48,231 bases of DNA from Gammaproteobacteria bacterium (lineage in GTDB: Bacteria; Pseudomonadota; Gammaproteobacteria; Arenicellales; Poriferihabitantaceae). The translations under genes were made by a program, and so were the position numbers. Shown here in pieces: positions 28,529 through 38,016 of this stretch. Location of the stretch: assembly GCA_009841725.1 (NCBI GenBank), contig VYGS01000079.1, positions 1 through 48,231 on the forward strand. The letters are read 5' to 3'. The first letter of the stretch is position 1, and each line of letters opens with the position of its first letter. Under the pieces are notes generated by a model. The model was not told the origin of the DNA, searched no databases, and saw only the letters and a program-made list of their open reading frames with translations.

Positions 28529-29098
28529 TCAGTGCGGCGTTTGCAGCAGTCGGGCGACGAATGCCGCCAGATCGGGATAGACGGGAATCGCGCCGAACTC
28601 CTCCTCGAGATTTTCCGACCTGATCGTCTCCAGTGTGTGCTCGCCCTTGCCGGTTCGAACCAGAACCGGGTTGGCGGCAGCGGCATGTGCCGCCTGGATG
28701 TCCCTCAGCGAATCGCCAACGGCGTAGACATCCCGCAAGTCGCAATTGAGCCGGTCGGACAATTTCAGAAAAAGACCCGGAGCCGGCTTGCGGCAGTCGC
28801 AACGCTCCTTATCCCCATGAGGACAGAAAAAGATCGCGCTGATCTCGCCCCCGAAATGGGCAAGTTCCTCGAGCATCTTCTGGTGAATCCGGTTCAGGGT
28901 ATTGATCGACAGGAGGCCCCGGGAAATGCCGGACTGGTTGGTGATGATCACGACCCTGTAGTCTTCCCGGCAAAGCCGCGCGATGGCCTCAAGGCTGCCG
29001 GGGATGGCAACCCATTCTTCCGGCGTCTTGATGAACGAGTCCGAATCCTGATTGATGACGCCGTCACGATCAAGGATGATCAGCCTGAACTTACTCAT
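28529..29098 (-). CDS. gmhB: D-glycero-D-manno-heptose-1,7-bisphosphate 7-phosphatase
   Basis: LDRDGVINQDSDSFIKTPEEW, TNQSGISRG, CPHGDKERCDCRKPAPGLF (HAD fold with Zn-binding Cys motif). Confidence 0.92.
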   Translation of the reverse strand: MSKFRLIILDRDGVINQDSDSFIKTPEEWVAIPGSLEAIARLCREDYRVVIITNQSGISRGLLSINTLNRIHQKMLEELAHFGGEISAIFFCPHGDKERCDCRKPAPGLFLKLSDRLNCDLRDVYAVGDSLRDIQAAHAAAANPVLVRTGKGEHTLETIRSENLEEEFGAIPVYPDLAAFVARLLQTPH

Positions 29099-29435
29099 CG
29101 ATATTGTCGAAACTGGAAACGCGTATCCGTCCCCCGATCACCCTGCCCGTCCGTTCCGACAGCTTCGCCATTTTCTTCCAGAACGCCTCGTTGAGATCGA
29201 AATTCGCGCAAATCGCGTTTCCAAGCAGCAGGATCAGCAAATCTGCACACTCTTCCGAGAGTTGATCCGGATCCTTGCCCTTGCTGACGCAGGCGGAAAT
29301 CTCTCCCAGCTCCTCGGCCATCAACGCAACCCGGTAAATCATGTCCTCTCCACCGTTCAGGTTGAACTCGTGCTTGTCGTGAAACGCCTGCACCGCCTGA
29401 AGCATCGCCGCGAAAGAATCGTATTGCACCGTCAT
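29091..29435 (-). CDS. MazG-like nucleotide pyrophosphohydrolase
   Basis: ALMAEELGEISACVSKG…SEECADLLILLLGNA: paired EExxE/ExxD metal motifs of the all-alpha NTPase fold. Confidence 0.75.
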   Translation of the reverse strand: MTVQYDSFAAMLQAVQAFHDKHEFNLNGGEDMIYRVALMAEELGEISACVSKGKDPDQLSEECADLLILLLGNAICANFDLNEAFWKKMAKLSERTGRVIGGRIRVSSFDNIDE

Positions 29436-31567
29436 GACTCGAGCCTGATTTTCGAAAAGTCCGCAACCTCGAGAAACATCGAGCGGATGCGCCCGAGCAG
29501 CGTGGTCCGGTTGTTGCGTACGGCAATGTCTTCAGCCATTACCATCACCTGATCGAAGAAGTTGTCGACATGCCGGTGAACCCGGGCCAGGGTTTCCAGC
29601 CCCCTGACGTAGTGTCCGTTTTGCATGTCCTCGCAGGCAGCGGCCTCCACCTGCGAGAGGATCGTCGCCAGTTCCCGCTCACAGTCATGCTCGGCAAGCC
29701 CGATGTCGAAATCGGTTCCGGATCCGGCGGAATCGTCGGTCAGGATATTCGAGATTCGCTTGTTCATCGCAATGATGGATTCCGCCGCTTCCCGGTTTTC
29801 CCCGACGAATCGGTGCACCGACTCGATACGGTCCAGGAAATCTAGCGGTCTCGTTGGCGACACCGCCTTGACCGCCTGCCACAGATCAACACTGTATCCC
29901 TTGCCCTGCAACAGTCCCCGCGATCTTTCCAGGACAAATTCGAACAGGCTCGTCCTTACCGTATCGCCCGTATCGATTCCGGGCAATTCCGCATCCCGGT
30001 AGATGTCCATGCCCCAGTCGATCAACTCCCCAAGATCGAGATCGATGCGATTTTCCATCAGGATGCGAAGTACGCCGAGAGAGGCGCGGCGCAGGCTGAA
30101 CGGGTCGCGCTCCCCGCTCGGGACATCGCCGCATGCGAAAATGCCGCAGAGCGTGTCAACGCGGTCGGCAAGAGCCAGGCTGCTGGCAATGCCTCCGGGC
30201 GGCAGCCTGTCGCCAGAGAAACGCGGCATGTAGTGGGCATCGATCGCATCCGCAACCTCCGGGTCGATGCCCTGATCCAGTGCATAGTGGCGTCCGATCA
30301 CACCCTGCAGCGCCGGAAATTCCCCCACCATGTCGGTGACGAGATCCGTCTTGCACAGCCGGGCGGCCACGTCGGTCGCCTCGACATCCATCCCTGTTCG
30401 ATCCGAGATCAGGGCGGCCAGCCGGCCGATCCGGCAGGTCTTGTCGTAGACCGAGCCAAGGCGGTTGTGAAAGATCACAGTCCCGAGACGCTCGACCCGT
30501 TCCTCGAGCCGAATCTTCCGGTCCGTGTTCCAGAAGAACTCGGCATCAGCCAGCCTGGCGCGAAGCACCCGTTCATTGCCCTTGCGGACCCGCTCCGGAT
30601 CACTGCTGTCCAGATTGGCGATCACGACAAACCGCGAAGCGATCCGGCCTCCTGCGTCCTCCGTGCAGAAATATTTCTGATGGGACGTCATGGTGGCAAC
30701 CAGGACTTCCTTCGGAAGCTTCAGGAACCGTTCGTCAAACGCTCCGGCCATGGCAATCGGCCACTCGGTCAGACCGGCCACTTCGTCCAGCAATTCGGGA
30801 TTCGGCACGGCCTCAAGGCCGTCCTGTGCAGCAAGGCGGGCAACCCGTTCCTCGATCAGCCTTGTCCGTCTCTCACGGTCGGCGATGACGAACCCCTGGC
30901 GTTCAAGCTCCATGGCATAGTCATCCGCACTGCGAATCGACAGGAAACCGGGGGCATGGAACCGGTGTCCCTGCGTGATCCGATCCGCTTTCAGTCCCAT
31001 TATCCCGAAATCCAGCACGGTCTCGCCGTGAAGCGCAAGCAACCAGTGGACGGGCCGAACGAATTCATGGTCGCAATCCCCCCATCGCATGCGCTTCGGT
31101 ATCGGCAGTGCACGAATCGCCCCGGCGAGAGCGTCCGAAGCCACCCGATCCAGGGATTCCCCCCGGACCGTCCGGGTATGCACCATCCATTCGCCCTTGT
31201 CCGTCTTCTGGGTCTCCAGCTCCCCGACCGGTACGCCGCATGACCGGGCAAACCCGAGGGCGGCAGGCGTCGGCTCGCCGGCCGCATCGAATGCCGCCTT
31301 GAGGGAAGGGCCCCGGCGCGATTCCGTCCAATCCGGCTGGTGGCCCAGGACATTCCCGACCCGTACGGCAAGCCGCCGCGGCGTGGCATAGGCCTGCCAG
31401 TCCGGGTCCTTCCCTTTCAGCATTCCGGCATCCTGCAACACGTTCACCACGCTTCCTGCAAAGGCGTGCGACAGCGATTGGAGGGCCTTGGGAGGCAATT
31501 CTTCCGTGCCGATCTCGACAAGCAGGGTTCGGGGGCTTGAGCCCGCCTTGCCGGGATTACCTGACAT
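29432..31567 (-). CDS. glyS: Glycyl-tRNA synthetase beta subunit
   Basis: [29 protein letters not shown]; start trimmed to [11 protein letters not shown] (11-bp overlap with glyQ). Confidence 0.95.
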   Translation of the reverse strand: MSGNPGKAGSSPRTLLVEIGTEELPPKALQSLSHAFAGSVVNVLQDAGMLKGKDPDWQAYATPRRLAVRVGNVLGHQPDWTESRRGPSLKAAFDAAGEPTPAALGFARSCGVPVGELETQKTDKGEWMVHTRTVRGESLDRVASDALAGAIRALPIPKRMRWGDCDHEFVRPVHWLLALHGETVLDFGIMGLKADRITQGHRFHAPGFLSIRSADDYAMELERQGFVIADRERRTRLIEERVARLAAQDGLEAVPNPELLDEVAGLTEWPIAMAGAFDERFLKLPKEVLVATMTSHQKYFCTEDAGGRIASRFVVIANLDSSDPERVRKGNERVLRARLADAEFFWNTDRKIRLEERVERLGTVIFHNRLGSVYDKTCRIGRLAALISDRTGMDVEATDVAARLCKTDLVTDMVGEFPALQGVIGRHYALDQGIDPEVADAIDAHYMPRFSGDRLPPGGIASSLALADRVDTLCGIFACGDVPSGERDPFSLRRASLGVLRILMENRIDLDLGELIDWGMDIYRDAELPGIDTGDTVRTSLFEFVLERSRGLLQGKGYSVDLWQAVKAVSPTRPLDFLDRIESVHRFVGENREAAESIIAMNKRISNILTDDSAGSGTDFDIGLAEHDCERELATILSQVEAAACEDMQNGHYVRGLETLARVHRHVDNFFDQVMVMAEDIAVRNNRTTLLGRIRSMFLEVADFSKIRLES

Positions 31568-32480
31568 CGTCATCGTTCTCGCCAGCATGGGCGATGGCAT
31601 CGTCCTTGAGTCTCGGAAAACCCAGCCGCTCACGGCTTTCGAAGTATCCCTTTGCCACGCTCCGGGCCAGGTTCCTGACGCGGGCGATATAGCGAACCCG
31701 CTCGGTGACCCCGATCGCATGCCGTGCGTCGAGGAGGTTGAAGGTGTGCGAGGCGGTCAGCACCTGCTCGTAGGCGGGCAACGGCAGATCTTTCGAAACC
31801 AGATGTTCCGCGGCGGTTTCCGCGGCCTCGAATTGCCGAAAGAGTGCGTCAACGTCCGCATGCTCGAAGTTGTACGCGGACTGCTCGATTTCGTTCTGCC
31901 TGTAGATATCCCCGTAGGTCCAGGCATCGGCACCGTCGTTCCAGGCCAGGTCGAACAGCGAATCCACGCCCTGAAGATACATTGCGATACGTTCAAGGCC
32001 GTAGGTGATCTCGCCGGTCACGGGCTTGCAATCGAGACCGCCAGCCTGTTGAAAATACGTGAACTGGGAGACTTCCATTCCATTCAGCCAGACTTCCCAG
32101 CCAAGCCCCCACGCTCCCAGCGTGGGCGATTCCCAGTCGTCTTCGACGAACCGGACGTCGTCCTTCTGAAAGTCGAACCCGAGACAGGCCAAAGAGCCCA
32201 GGTACAGATCCTGGAAATCCGTCGGCGAGGGCTTCATGACCACCTGGAACTGGAAGTAGTGCTGCACCCGGTTGGGGTTCTCGCCGTATCGACCATCAGT
32301 GGGCCGTCTGGAGGGCTGGACATAGGCCGCGCGGATCGGTTCAGGCCCGATCGCTGCAAGAAAGGTTGCAGGATGAAACGTTCCCGCTCCAACCTCCATG
32401 TCATACGGTTGCAGGATGACGCAGCCCTGATCGGACCAGTACTGCTGCAATGTCAGGATCAATTGCTGAAACGTGAGCAT
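31557..32480 (-). CDS. glyQ: Glycyl-tRNA synthetase alpha subunit
   Basis: [39 protein letters not shown]. Confidence 0.97.
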   Translation of the reverse strand: MLTFQQLILTLQQYWSDQGCVILQPYDMEVGAGTFHPATFLAAIGPEPIRAAYVQPSRRPTDGRYGENPNRVQHYFQFQVVMKPSPTDFQDLYLGSLACLGFDFQKDDVRFVEDDWESPTLGAWGLGWEVWLNGMEVSQFTYFQQAGGLDCKPVTGEITYGLERIAMYLQGVDSLFDLAWNDGADAWTYGDIYRQNEIEQSAYNFEHADVDALFRQFEAAETAAEHLVSKDLPLPAYEQVLTASHTFNLLDARHAIGVTERVRYIARVRNLARSVAKGYFESRERLGFPRLKDDAIAHAGENDDDVR

Positions 32481-32542
32481 GGACGTGAGTTGAGTGTTCC
32501 TGTTCTTCGCATGATCATCGCGAGATGCCGGCCATTCCGATT

Positions 32543-34120
32543 TCAGGTTAGCATGTCCGCGAGGCGGTCCAGAGCATCCAGCCGGTCACCCCGGATTCCG
32601 ACACGCATGATAGGCCTGCGGCTGTTTTCCAGCACAAGGAAATCCCCATCTGCCTGGGCCCGGTGCAACCGCCCGAATCCGTAGTCCCGTCCGGGTACGA
32701 CAAGATCGGGCACATCGTCTTCAACGATCTGGAGAAAACAGCCGATCGGCGGTCCGCCCTTGTGCAGTTGCCCGGTGGAATGGAGATACCTTGGCCCAAA
32801 CCCGATTGTAACAGCGCCGAATCTCGACTTGAAACCGTCGGCCAGTTTTTCCAGGGATTTTTCGACCTGCCGCTGCATCGGCATGTAGGCCAGTATGGCG
32901 AGGTATCCCCCGGGTTGCGCCTTCTCGCAAAACTCGGACATCACGTCTTCGGGGCTAACCGGCATCGGACGGTCTTTCCAGACGGACGAGCGGTAGAAAT
33001 CAAGCTGCCCGACCCGAATCCGGCGCTGATCATTCCTTACCATGTCATTTCGCACAACCCGGCGGGCCTCGGCCTTCGCGGCCTCCACATCCGGCTGATC
33101 GAACGCATTGACCCCGAGTCGGCTCGCGACGACCGCAGTCGCCGCCTGCCACAACATGAACATCCCGCCCAGGTCGTATTCATCCCGCATTGAAATACAG
33201 AGCCGTCCCTCCCGGTCCACGACATGATCTCCCGGTTCGGCCTTGGAATCCATGCCGATGCGGACAATGCCACAGCCGCCCGCTTCCATCGCCCGGCCAT
33301 CGACCAGCGCGGGGTCGACCGGGAGAATCCCCCTCCCCTTCTTTCCCGTGCTCTCGGCAACCAGCTGCTCGATCCAGTTGAACAGGGAGCGCAACGGCGG
33401 CTGCAATTCGACGGCCAGCATCCCGTGACCCGATCTGGAACACTCCGCCATGACACCGATCAACCGGGACAGCACGGAGGGCTGCTCCGCCAGACAGACG
33501 CGCCACCACGATTCCGTCCGCTTTCCGAGCCGGACCAGATCAATGCCCGTCAGGGCAGCCGGCACCAGGCCGAAAAGACTGAGCGCCGAAAACCGTCCCA
33601 CGATGTCAGGCGGATTCAGAAAAACCCGAAGGAACCCGTCGGCCTCGGCTCGTGCGGCAAGACCGGAACCGGGATCGGTGATGGCAATGAAGCGACTGCC
33701 GGGATGTCCGTCGAGGTGGCCGGCCCTCGAATACAGCCAGGCGCACAGATCGGCCGTCTCGACCGTGCTGCCCGACTTGCTCGAGACGATGAACAGGGTC
33801 CGGCTATCGATCTTGAGAGCCTCGACCAGAGCGGGGGATGTGCTGTCCGCGACAACCAGTTCGGGAAACCCGTCCTGTCTGCCAAACACCGAAAAAAGGA
33901 CTTCGGCCGCAAGGCTGGAACCGCCCATACCGATCAGAACGACCCGGCGGATACGGCGATCCCGAATCAGTGAATCGGCCCACTGCATGAGACTGCGGGC
34001 ATGCCTGTCCATGAAGCCCGCCGCATCCAGCCAGCCGAGTGGCGGATCGTCAGAGGAAGGCCAGAGCGATCCGTCACGCCTTGACAGACGCTCCACGAGT
34101 CTTGCACGGTTCCCGGTCAT
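32543..34120 (-). CDS. pgi: Glucose-6-phosphate isomerase (type seen as the C-terminal half of transaldolase-PGI fusions)
   Basis: [27 protein letters not shown] (SIS domains), [22 protein letters not shown]. Track start is 34147; [12 protein letters not shown] at 34120 is the likely start. Confidence 0.8.
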   Translation of the reverse strand: MTGNRARLVERLSRRDGSLWPSSDDPPLGWLDAAGFMDRHARSLMQWADSLIRDRRIRRVVLIGMGGSSLAAEVLFSVFGRQDGFPELVVADSTSPALVEALKIDSRTLFIVSSKSGSTVETADLCAWLYSRAGHLDGHPGSRFIAITDPGSGLAARAEADGFLRVFLNPPDIVGRFSALSLFGLVPAALTGIDLVRLGKRTESWWRVCLAEQPSVLSRLIGVMAECSRSGHGMLAVELQPPLRSLFNWIEQLVAESTGKKGRGILPVDPALVDGRAMEAGGCGIVRIGMDSKAEPGDHVVDREGRLCISMRDEYDLGGMFMLWQAATAVVASRLGVNAFDQPDVEAAKAEARRVVRNDMVRNDQRRIRVGQLDFYRSSVWKDRPMPVSPEDVMSEFCEKAQPGGYLAILAYMPMQRQVEKSLEKLADGFKSRFGAVTIGFGPRYLHSTGQLHKGGPPIGCFLQIVEDDVPDLVVPGRDYGFGRLHRAQADGDFLVLENSRRPIMRVGIRGDRLDALDRLADMLT

Positions 34121-34239
34121 GTGAAGTGAATTTGCATGTGGAAACAAGAATATATCCGACCGTGGCCCGGCCCGCTCCCGGTTCTTTCATCCGGGCGACA
34201 GTCCTGCTTCGGGATAAATCCTTGAGTATAAAGTACATA

Positions 34240-34252
34240 TATGGTCCGCCCC
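34240..34252 (+). repeat. Subterminal inverted repeat, transposase 3'-side end
   Basis: TATGGTCCGCCCC, exact reverse complement of 35756-35768. Confidence 0.85.
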
Positions 34253-34532
34253 TGTGATGCAAGAGGGATATCGGGATCCGGGAGAGTGAGGTTGCAGCCA
34301 TATATCCGACCTGTTGGTGAGGGCGGTGTGGCCCTCTGGCCCTGATGGAATCCGCGCCGGTGCGTCCTAAACAACAGATCGACCTCAAGGGTCTTTGTAC
34401 TTTACAGGTTTTCACGCCGGCAGGGTGACCTTCTCTGCCATCACTGTCAATCTACTCTTCGCAACCTGGGTGGGTAGACGGTCCTCCTGTTCGGGAGATT
34501 CGATTCGAGCCTTCGGGATCGAGCCCGGGGAT
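34253..34532 (-). ncRNA. Candidate bridge/seeker RNA region in the transposase 3' non-coding end
   Basis: About 280 nt with no convincing CDS between the transposase stop and the IR, the position where IS1111-type elements are reported to encode their guide RNA. Contains a GAGGGC-N6-GCCCTC hairpin at 34319-34336. RNA boundaries not determined. Confidence 0.45.
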
Positions 34533-35606
34533 TCAGGCCGGCACGGGGTCGGCTCTCCAGGGCTCACCGGAGTCGAGCACGGCCCATGCGGTTCGCGCCA
34601 TGCGGTTGGCCAGGGCGACCGTGGTCACATTGCGATGGCGTCGGTCCAGCAGCCGGATCAGCCACAGGCTTCGGGAATCGGTCTTCTGCTTGCGCGAGAG
34701 TTGGGCGACGACCGAGCGGGCGCCGTGGATCAGCAGCATCCGGGTGTAGACGTCTCCGCGCTTGCTGATCCCGAGCAGCCGATCCTTGCCTCCGGTCGAA
34801 TGCTGACGGGGCACCAGGCCAAGCCAGGCCGAGAACTCCCGGCCGTTCCTGAACACCCGGGTATCGCCGGCGGTGCACAGCAAGGCGGTCGCCGTCATCG
34901 GACCGATCCCCGGAATCGTCATCAGCAGTTGCGCCTTCTCATCCTCCTGCGCGATCCGCTCGATGCGCTCGTCCAGCCCGGCAATCCTCTCGTCCATGCG
35001 CACCAGCTGGTCATACAGATCCTTGAGGCAGTCCAGAAACAGCGGATCAAGCGTGACCTCGCCGCTCCCGCCGTCCCCCAGGATCGTCACCAGCGCCTTG
35101 CGCACGCGATGACGGCCTTGGCCGATCTCGATCCCGAACTCCGCCAGCAGGCCTCGGGCCTGATTGACCAGCGCCGTGCGCTGGCCCACCGCCAGCGAGC
35201 GAATCCGGTGCAGCGCCTGATGCGCCTGACGCGATTCGCTCTTGATCCCGACAAAGCGCATGCCGGGTCGGCGCAACGCTTCGCAGATCGCCGCGGCATC
35301 CGCCCGGTCGTTCTTGTTGCTCATCACATACGGCTTGACGAACTGCGGCGCGATCAGCTTCGCATCAAAGCCCATCCGGCCGATCTCGCGGGCCCACTGA
35401 TGAGCCCGCCCGCAGGCCTCCATGCCGACCACGCAGGGCGCCAGAGTCGACAACAGCCTCTTCATCCCCTTCACCGTCATCTTGCGGTCCAGGCACCTCG
35501 CTCCGGACTCGTCGACACCGTGCACATGCACCGTGTTCTTCGCCAGATCAATGCCGACAAAGGCCGGAGACAGGGGAGAGTTCGTGGTATGCTTCATTTG
35601 AGTCAT
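34533..35606 (-). CDS. IS110-family transposase (DEDD)
   Basis: FVGIDLAKNTVHVHGVDESG, VGMEACGRAHQWAREI, LIAPQFVKPYVMSNKNDRADAAAICEA, IPGIGPMTATALL, FSAWLGLVPRQHSTGGKDRLLGISKRGD; full length, no internal stop. Confidence 0.95.
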   Translation of the reverse strand: MTQMKHTTNSPLSPAFVGIDLAKNTVHVHGVDESGARCLDRKMTVKGMKRLLSTLAPCVVGMEACGRAHQWAREIGRMGFDAKLIAPQFVKPYVMSNKNDRADAAAICEALRRPGMRFVGIKSESRQAHQALHRIRSLAVGQRTALVNQARGLLAEFGIEIGQGRHRVRKALVTILGDGGSGEVTLDPLFLDCLKDLYDQLVRMDERIAGLDERIERIAQEDEKAQLLMTIPGIGPMTATALLCTAGDTRVFRNGREFSAWLGLVPRQHSTGGKDRLLGISKRGDVYTRMLLIHGARSVVAQLSRKQKTDSRSLWLIRLLDRRHRNVTTVALANRMARTAWAVLDSGEPWRADPVPA

Positions 35607-35755
35607 GGTTCATTCCTCCATATGTGTGAATGATGATCATCATTGTGGCTCTTCGAAGTCGTATCTGCGGAGAATGGATCATGACCTTCCTCTCCGCCTC
35701 GGCTCTCCGCTCAGCCGTCACACCGGATTGTACCGGCTCCTCCCCCAGCCAGACG

Positions 35756-35768
35756 GGGGCGGACCATA
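35756..35768 (-). repeat. Subterminal inverted repeat, transposase 5'-side end
   Basis: GGGGCGGACCATA, exact reverse complement of 34240-34252. Confidence 0.85.
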
Positions 35769-35785
35769 CCATTAATAGGCTCGCC

Positions 35786-36334
35786 GTGAGAGATGGAGCA
35801 ATCGGGGTGAAACCGATCCTCGAAGATGTCCTGCAACCGGGTCTTGTCACCGTGTTCTGCGGTTCTGCCGCGGGCAACAGGTCGGCCCGCCTCGGACAAT
35901 ATTACGCCGGACCGGGAAACCGGTTTTGGCACATCTTGCACGAGGCCGGCTTTACCGACCGGCGTCTTGAACCGCGGGAGTATCGCGAAGTCGTGCACCA
36001 TGGCCTGGGACTGACCGATCTTGCCAAGTTCGAGTTCGGAAACGATGATCAGCTTTCCTCGAATGCCTACCTCTGCAGCGATCTTCGGGAAAAAATCGAA
36101 CGCTACCGTCCCGCCCTGCTCGCATTTGTCGCCAAGAAGCCGGCACAACGGTTTATCCGGGAGCAGTTCGCCATGCCTGTCGGGAACTACGGACTGCAGA
36201 GAGTGACGCTCGGCAATACGCGAATCTGGGTACTGCCGTCGACATCGGCACGGGCCCGGAAATACTGGCATGAAAAACCTTGGCACGACCTCGCGCGACA
36301 GCATCGGCGGATCCGGCTCGGCAAGGGTTCCTGA
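35786..36334 (+). CDS. Mug-like mismatch-specific uracil-DNA glycosylase superfamily protein
   Basis: ILEDVLQPGLVTVFCGSAAGNRSARLGQYYAGPGNRFWHILHEAGFTDRRL … NTRIWVLPSTSARARKYW. Real start is probably GTG at 35786 or 35807; the track N-terminus (35630-) is IS-derived. Confidence 0.8.
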   Translation: MRDGAIGVKPILEDVLQPGLVTVFCGSAAGNRSARLGQYYAGPGNRFWHILHEAGFTDRRLEPREYREVVHHGLGLTDLAKFEFGNDDQLSSNAYLCSDLREKIERYRPALLAFVAKKPAQRFIREQFAMPVGNYGLQRVTLGNTRIWVLPSTSARARKYWHEKPWHDLARQHRRIRLGKGS

Positions 36335-36487
36335 GTGTTCTGGATGGACGGAAGCAATACGCGTCAGCCGGATCGGCCTTCCCGACATCACCCGCTATAA
36401 TCAATGGGTGATCGGTCCCGGTCCGGTGATCCAGACAAGGCTACGATTCACTCCACCGCAACGAACTGACAGGGCCAAGGCTGCACC

Positions 36488-37963
36488 ATGAACCGGAGCA
36501 TTCTCGCCATCGACCAGGGTACAACCAGTTCCCGCGCCTTCGTCTTCTCACTCGACGGCACGATCCTGGCCTCGTCCCGGTACGAAATTCGGCAAATCTA
36601 TCCCGGCGACGGCTGGGTGGAACATGATCCGGCAATGATCTGGAAGACCGCGTTGCAGTCGACCCGGGACGCCCTGCAAAAGGCCGGATCGGACGTCGCA
36701 ACCGTGGGCATCGCCAACCAGCGTGAAACCACCCTGATCTGGGACCGCGGCACCGGGGAGCCCGTGTACAACGCCATCGTATGGCAGGACCGGCGAACGG
36801 CACCGGCCTGCGATCGGATCAGGCAGGACGGTCATGGCAGGGAAATCACCGCCCGGACCGGGCTCATTGCGGACGCCTACTTTTCAGCCACGAAGATTGC
36901 CTGGATCCTGGACAATGTTTCCGGCGTCCGATCCCGGGCCGAGCGGGGCGAGCTGGCGTTCGGCACCGTCGACTGCTTTCTCGTCTGGAAACTCACCGGA
37001 GGCGCGGTGCATGCCACCGACGCCACCAATGCCAGCCGCACCCTGCTGTTCAACATTCACGAACAGGACTGGGACGATCACCTGCTCTCGCTGTTCGATG
37101 TGCCGAAAGGCCTATTGCCGGACGTTCGGGACAGCGCCGACGACTACGGCATCACCGACTCACGGATTCTGGGAGTCGAGCTGCCCATACGGGGCGTGGT
37201 GGGAGATCAGCAGGGAGCTCTGTTCGGACAGGCCTGCTTCGATCCGGGCATGACAAAGAGCACGTATGGAACGGGATGCTTCATGATCATGAATACCGGC
37301 TCGGAACCGGTCGTCTCCCGCAACCGCCTGCTCACCACCGTGGGCTACCGGCTCGCCGGACAGGTCACCTATGCCCTGGAAGGAAGCCTCTTCAATGCTG
37401 GCACCGCGATCCAATGGGTGCGCGACAACCTCAAGCTGATCCGCCATGTCCGCGAGATCGATGCGCTGATCGAATCGACACACGACAATGGCGGCGTGTA
37501 CATGGTTCCGGCATTCACCGGTCTCGGCGCCCCGCACTGGGATCCCGACGCCCGCGCGGCGGTAGTGGGCATCACCCGAGATACCGGAATCGCGCACCTT
37601 CTCCGCGCCGCGCTGGAAGCGGTCTGCTACCAGAGTCGCGAACTGATCGGGGCCATGGAAGCAGACAGCGGTCGGCAGCTCGACCGGCTCAGGGTCGATG
37701 GCGGCATGGCGGCCAACGACTGGATGCTGCAGTTTCTGGCGGATATCCTCGATACCGTGGTGGAAAAACCGACCGTGATCGAGACGACCGCATTGGGCGC
37801 AGCCTTTCTCGCCGGAACCGGGCACGGCATCTTCGCCTCCATCGACGAGATCGCATCCCGCTGGTCCCGGGAAAGCCTGTTCACATCAGACATGGGCCCC
37901 GGCAGGCGGAAGGCCCTGGTCGACGGATGGAACGATGCCGTCGGACGGGTCAAGACACGCTGA
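36488..37963 (+). CDS. glpK: Glycerol kinase
   Basis: AIDQGTTSSRAFVF, GDQQGALFGQACFDPGMTKSTYGTGCFMIMNTG, VPAFTGLGAPHWDPDARAAVVGITR. Confidence 0.96.
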   Translation: MNRSILAIDQGTTSSRAFVFSLDGTILASSRYEIRQIYPGDGWVEHDPAMIWKTALQSTRDALQKAGSDVATVGIANQRETTLIWDRGTGEPVYNAIVWQDRRTAPACDRIRQDGHGREITARTGLIADAYFSATKIAWILDNVSGVRSRAERGELAFGTVDCFLVWKLTGGAVHATDATNASRTLLFNIHEQDWDDHLLSLFDVPKGLLPDVRDSADDYGITDSRILGVELPIRGVVGDQQGALFGQACFDPGMTKSTYGTGCFMIMNTGSEPVVSRNRLLTTVGYRLAGQVTYALEGSLFNAGTAIQWVRDNLKLIRHVREIDALIESTHDNGGVYMVPAFTGLGAPHWDPDARAAVVGITRDTGIAHLLRAALEAVCYQSRELIGAMEADSGRQLDRLRVDGGMAANDWMLQFLADILDTVVEKPTVIETTALGAAFLAGTGHGIFASIDEIASRWSRESLFTSDMGPGRRKALVDGWNDAVGRVKTR

Positions 37964-38016
37964 GAGGGAACCGGATGAGTCGGCCTTGCCCTCCTCAAAC
38001 CAACTGCCTTGCTGCC

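Larger units (their letters stand above)
34233..35775 (-). mobile_element. IS110-family (IS1111-type) insertion sequence
   Basis: Transposase 34533-35606 flanked by 13-bp inverted repeats TATGGTCCGCCCC at 34240-34252 and GGGGCGGACCATA at 35756-35768; IS1111-type elements carry subterminal IRs. Exact ends inferred. Confidence 0.8.
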
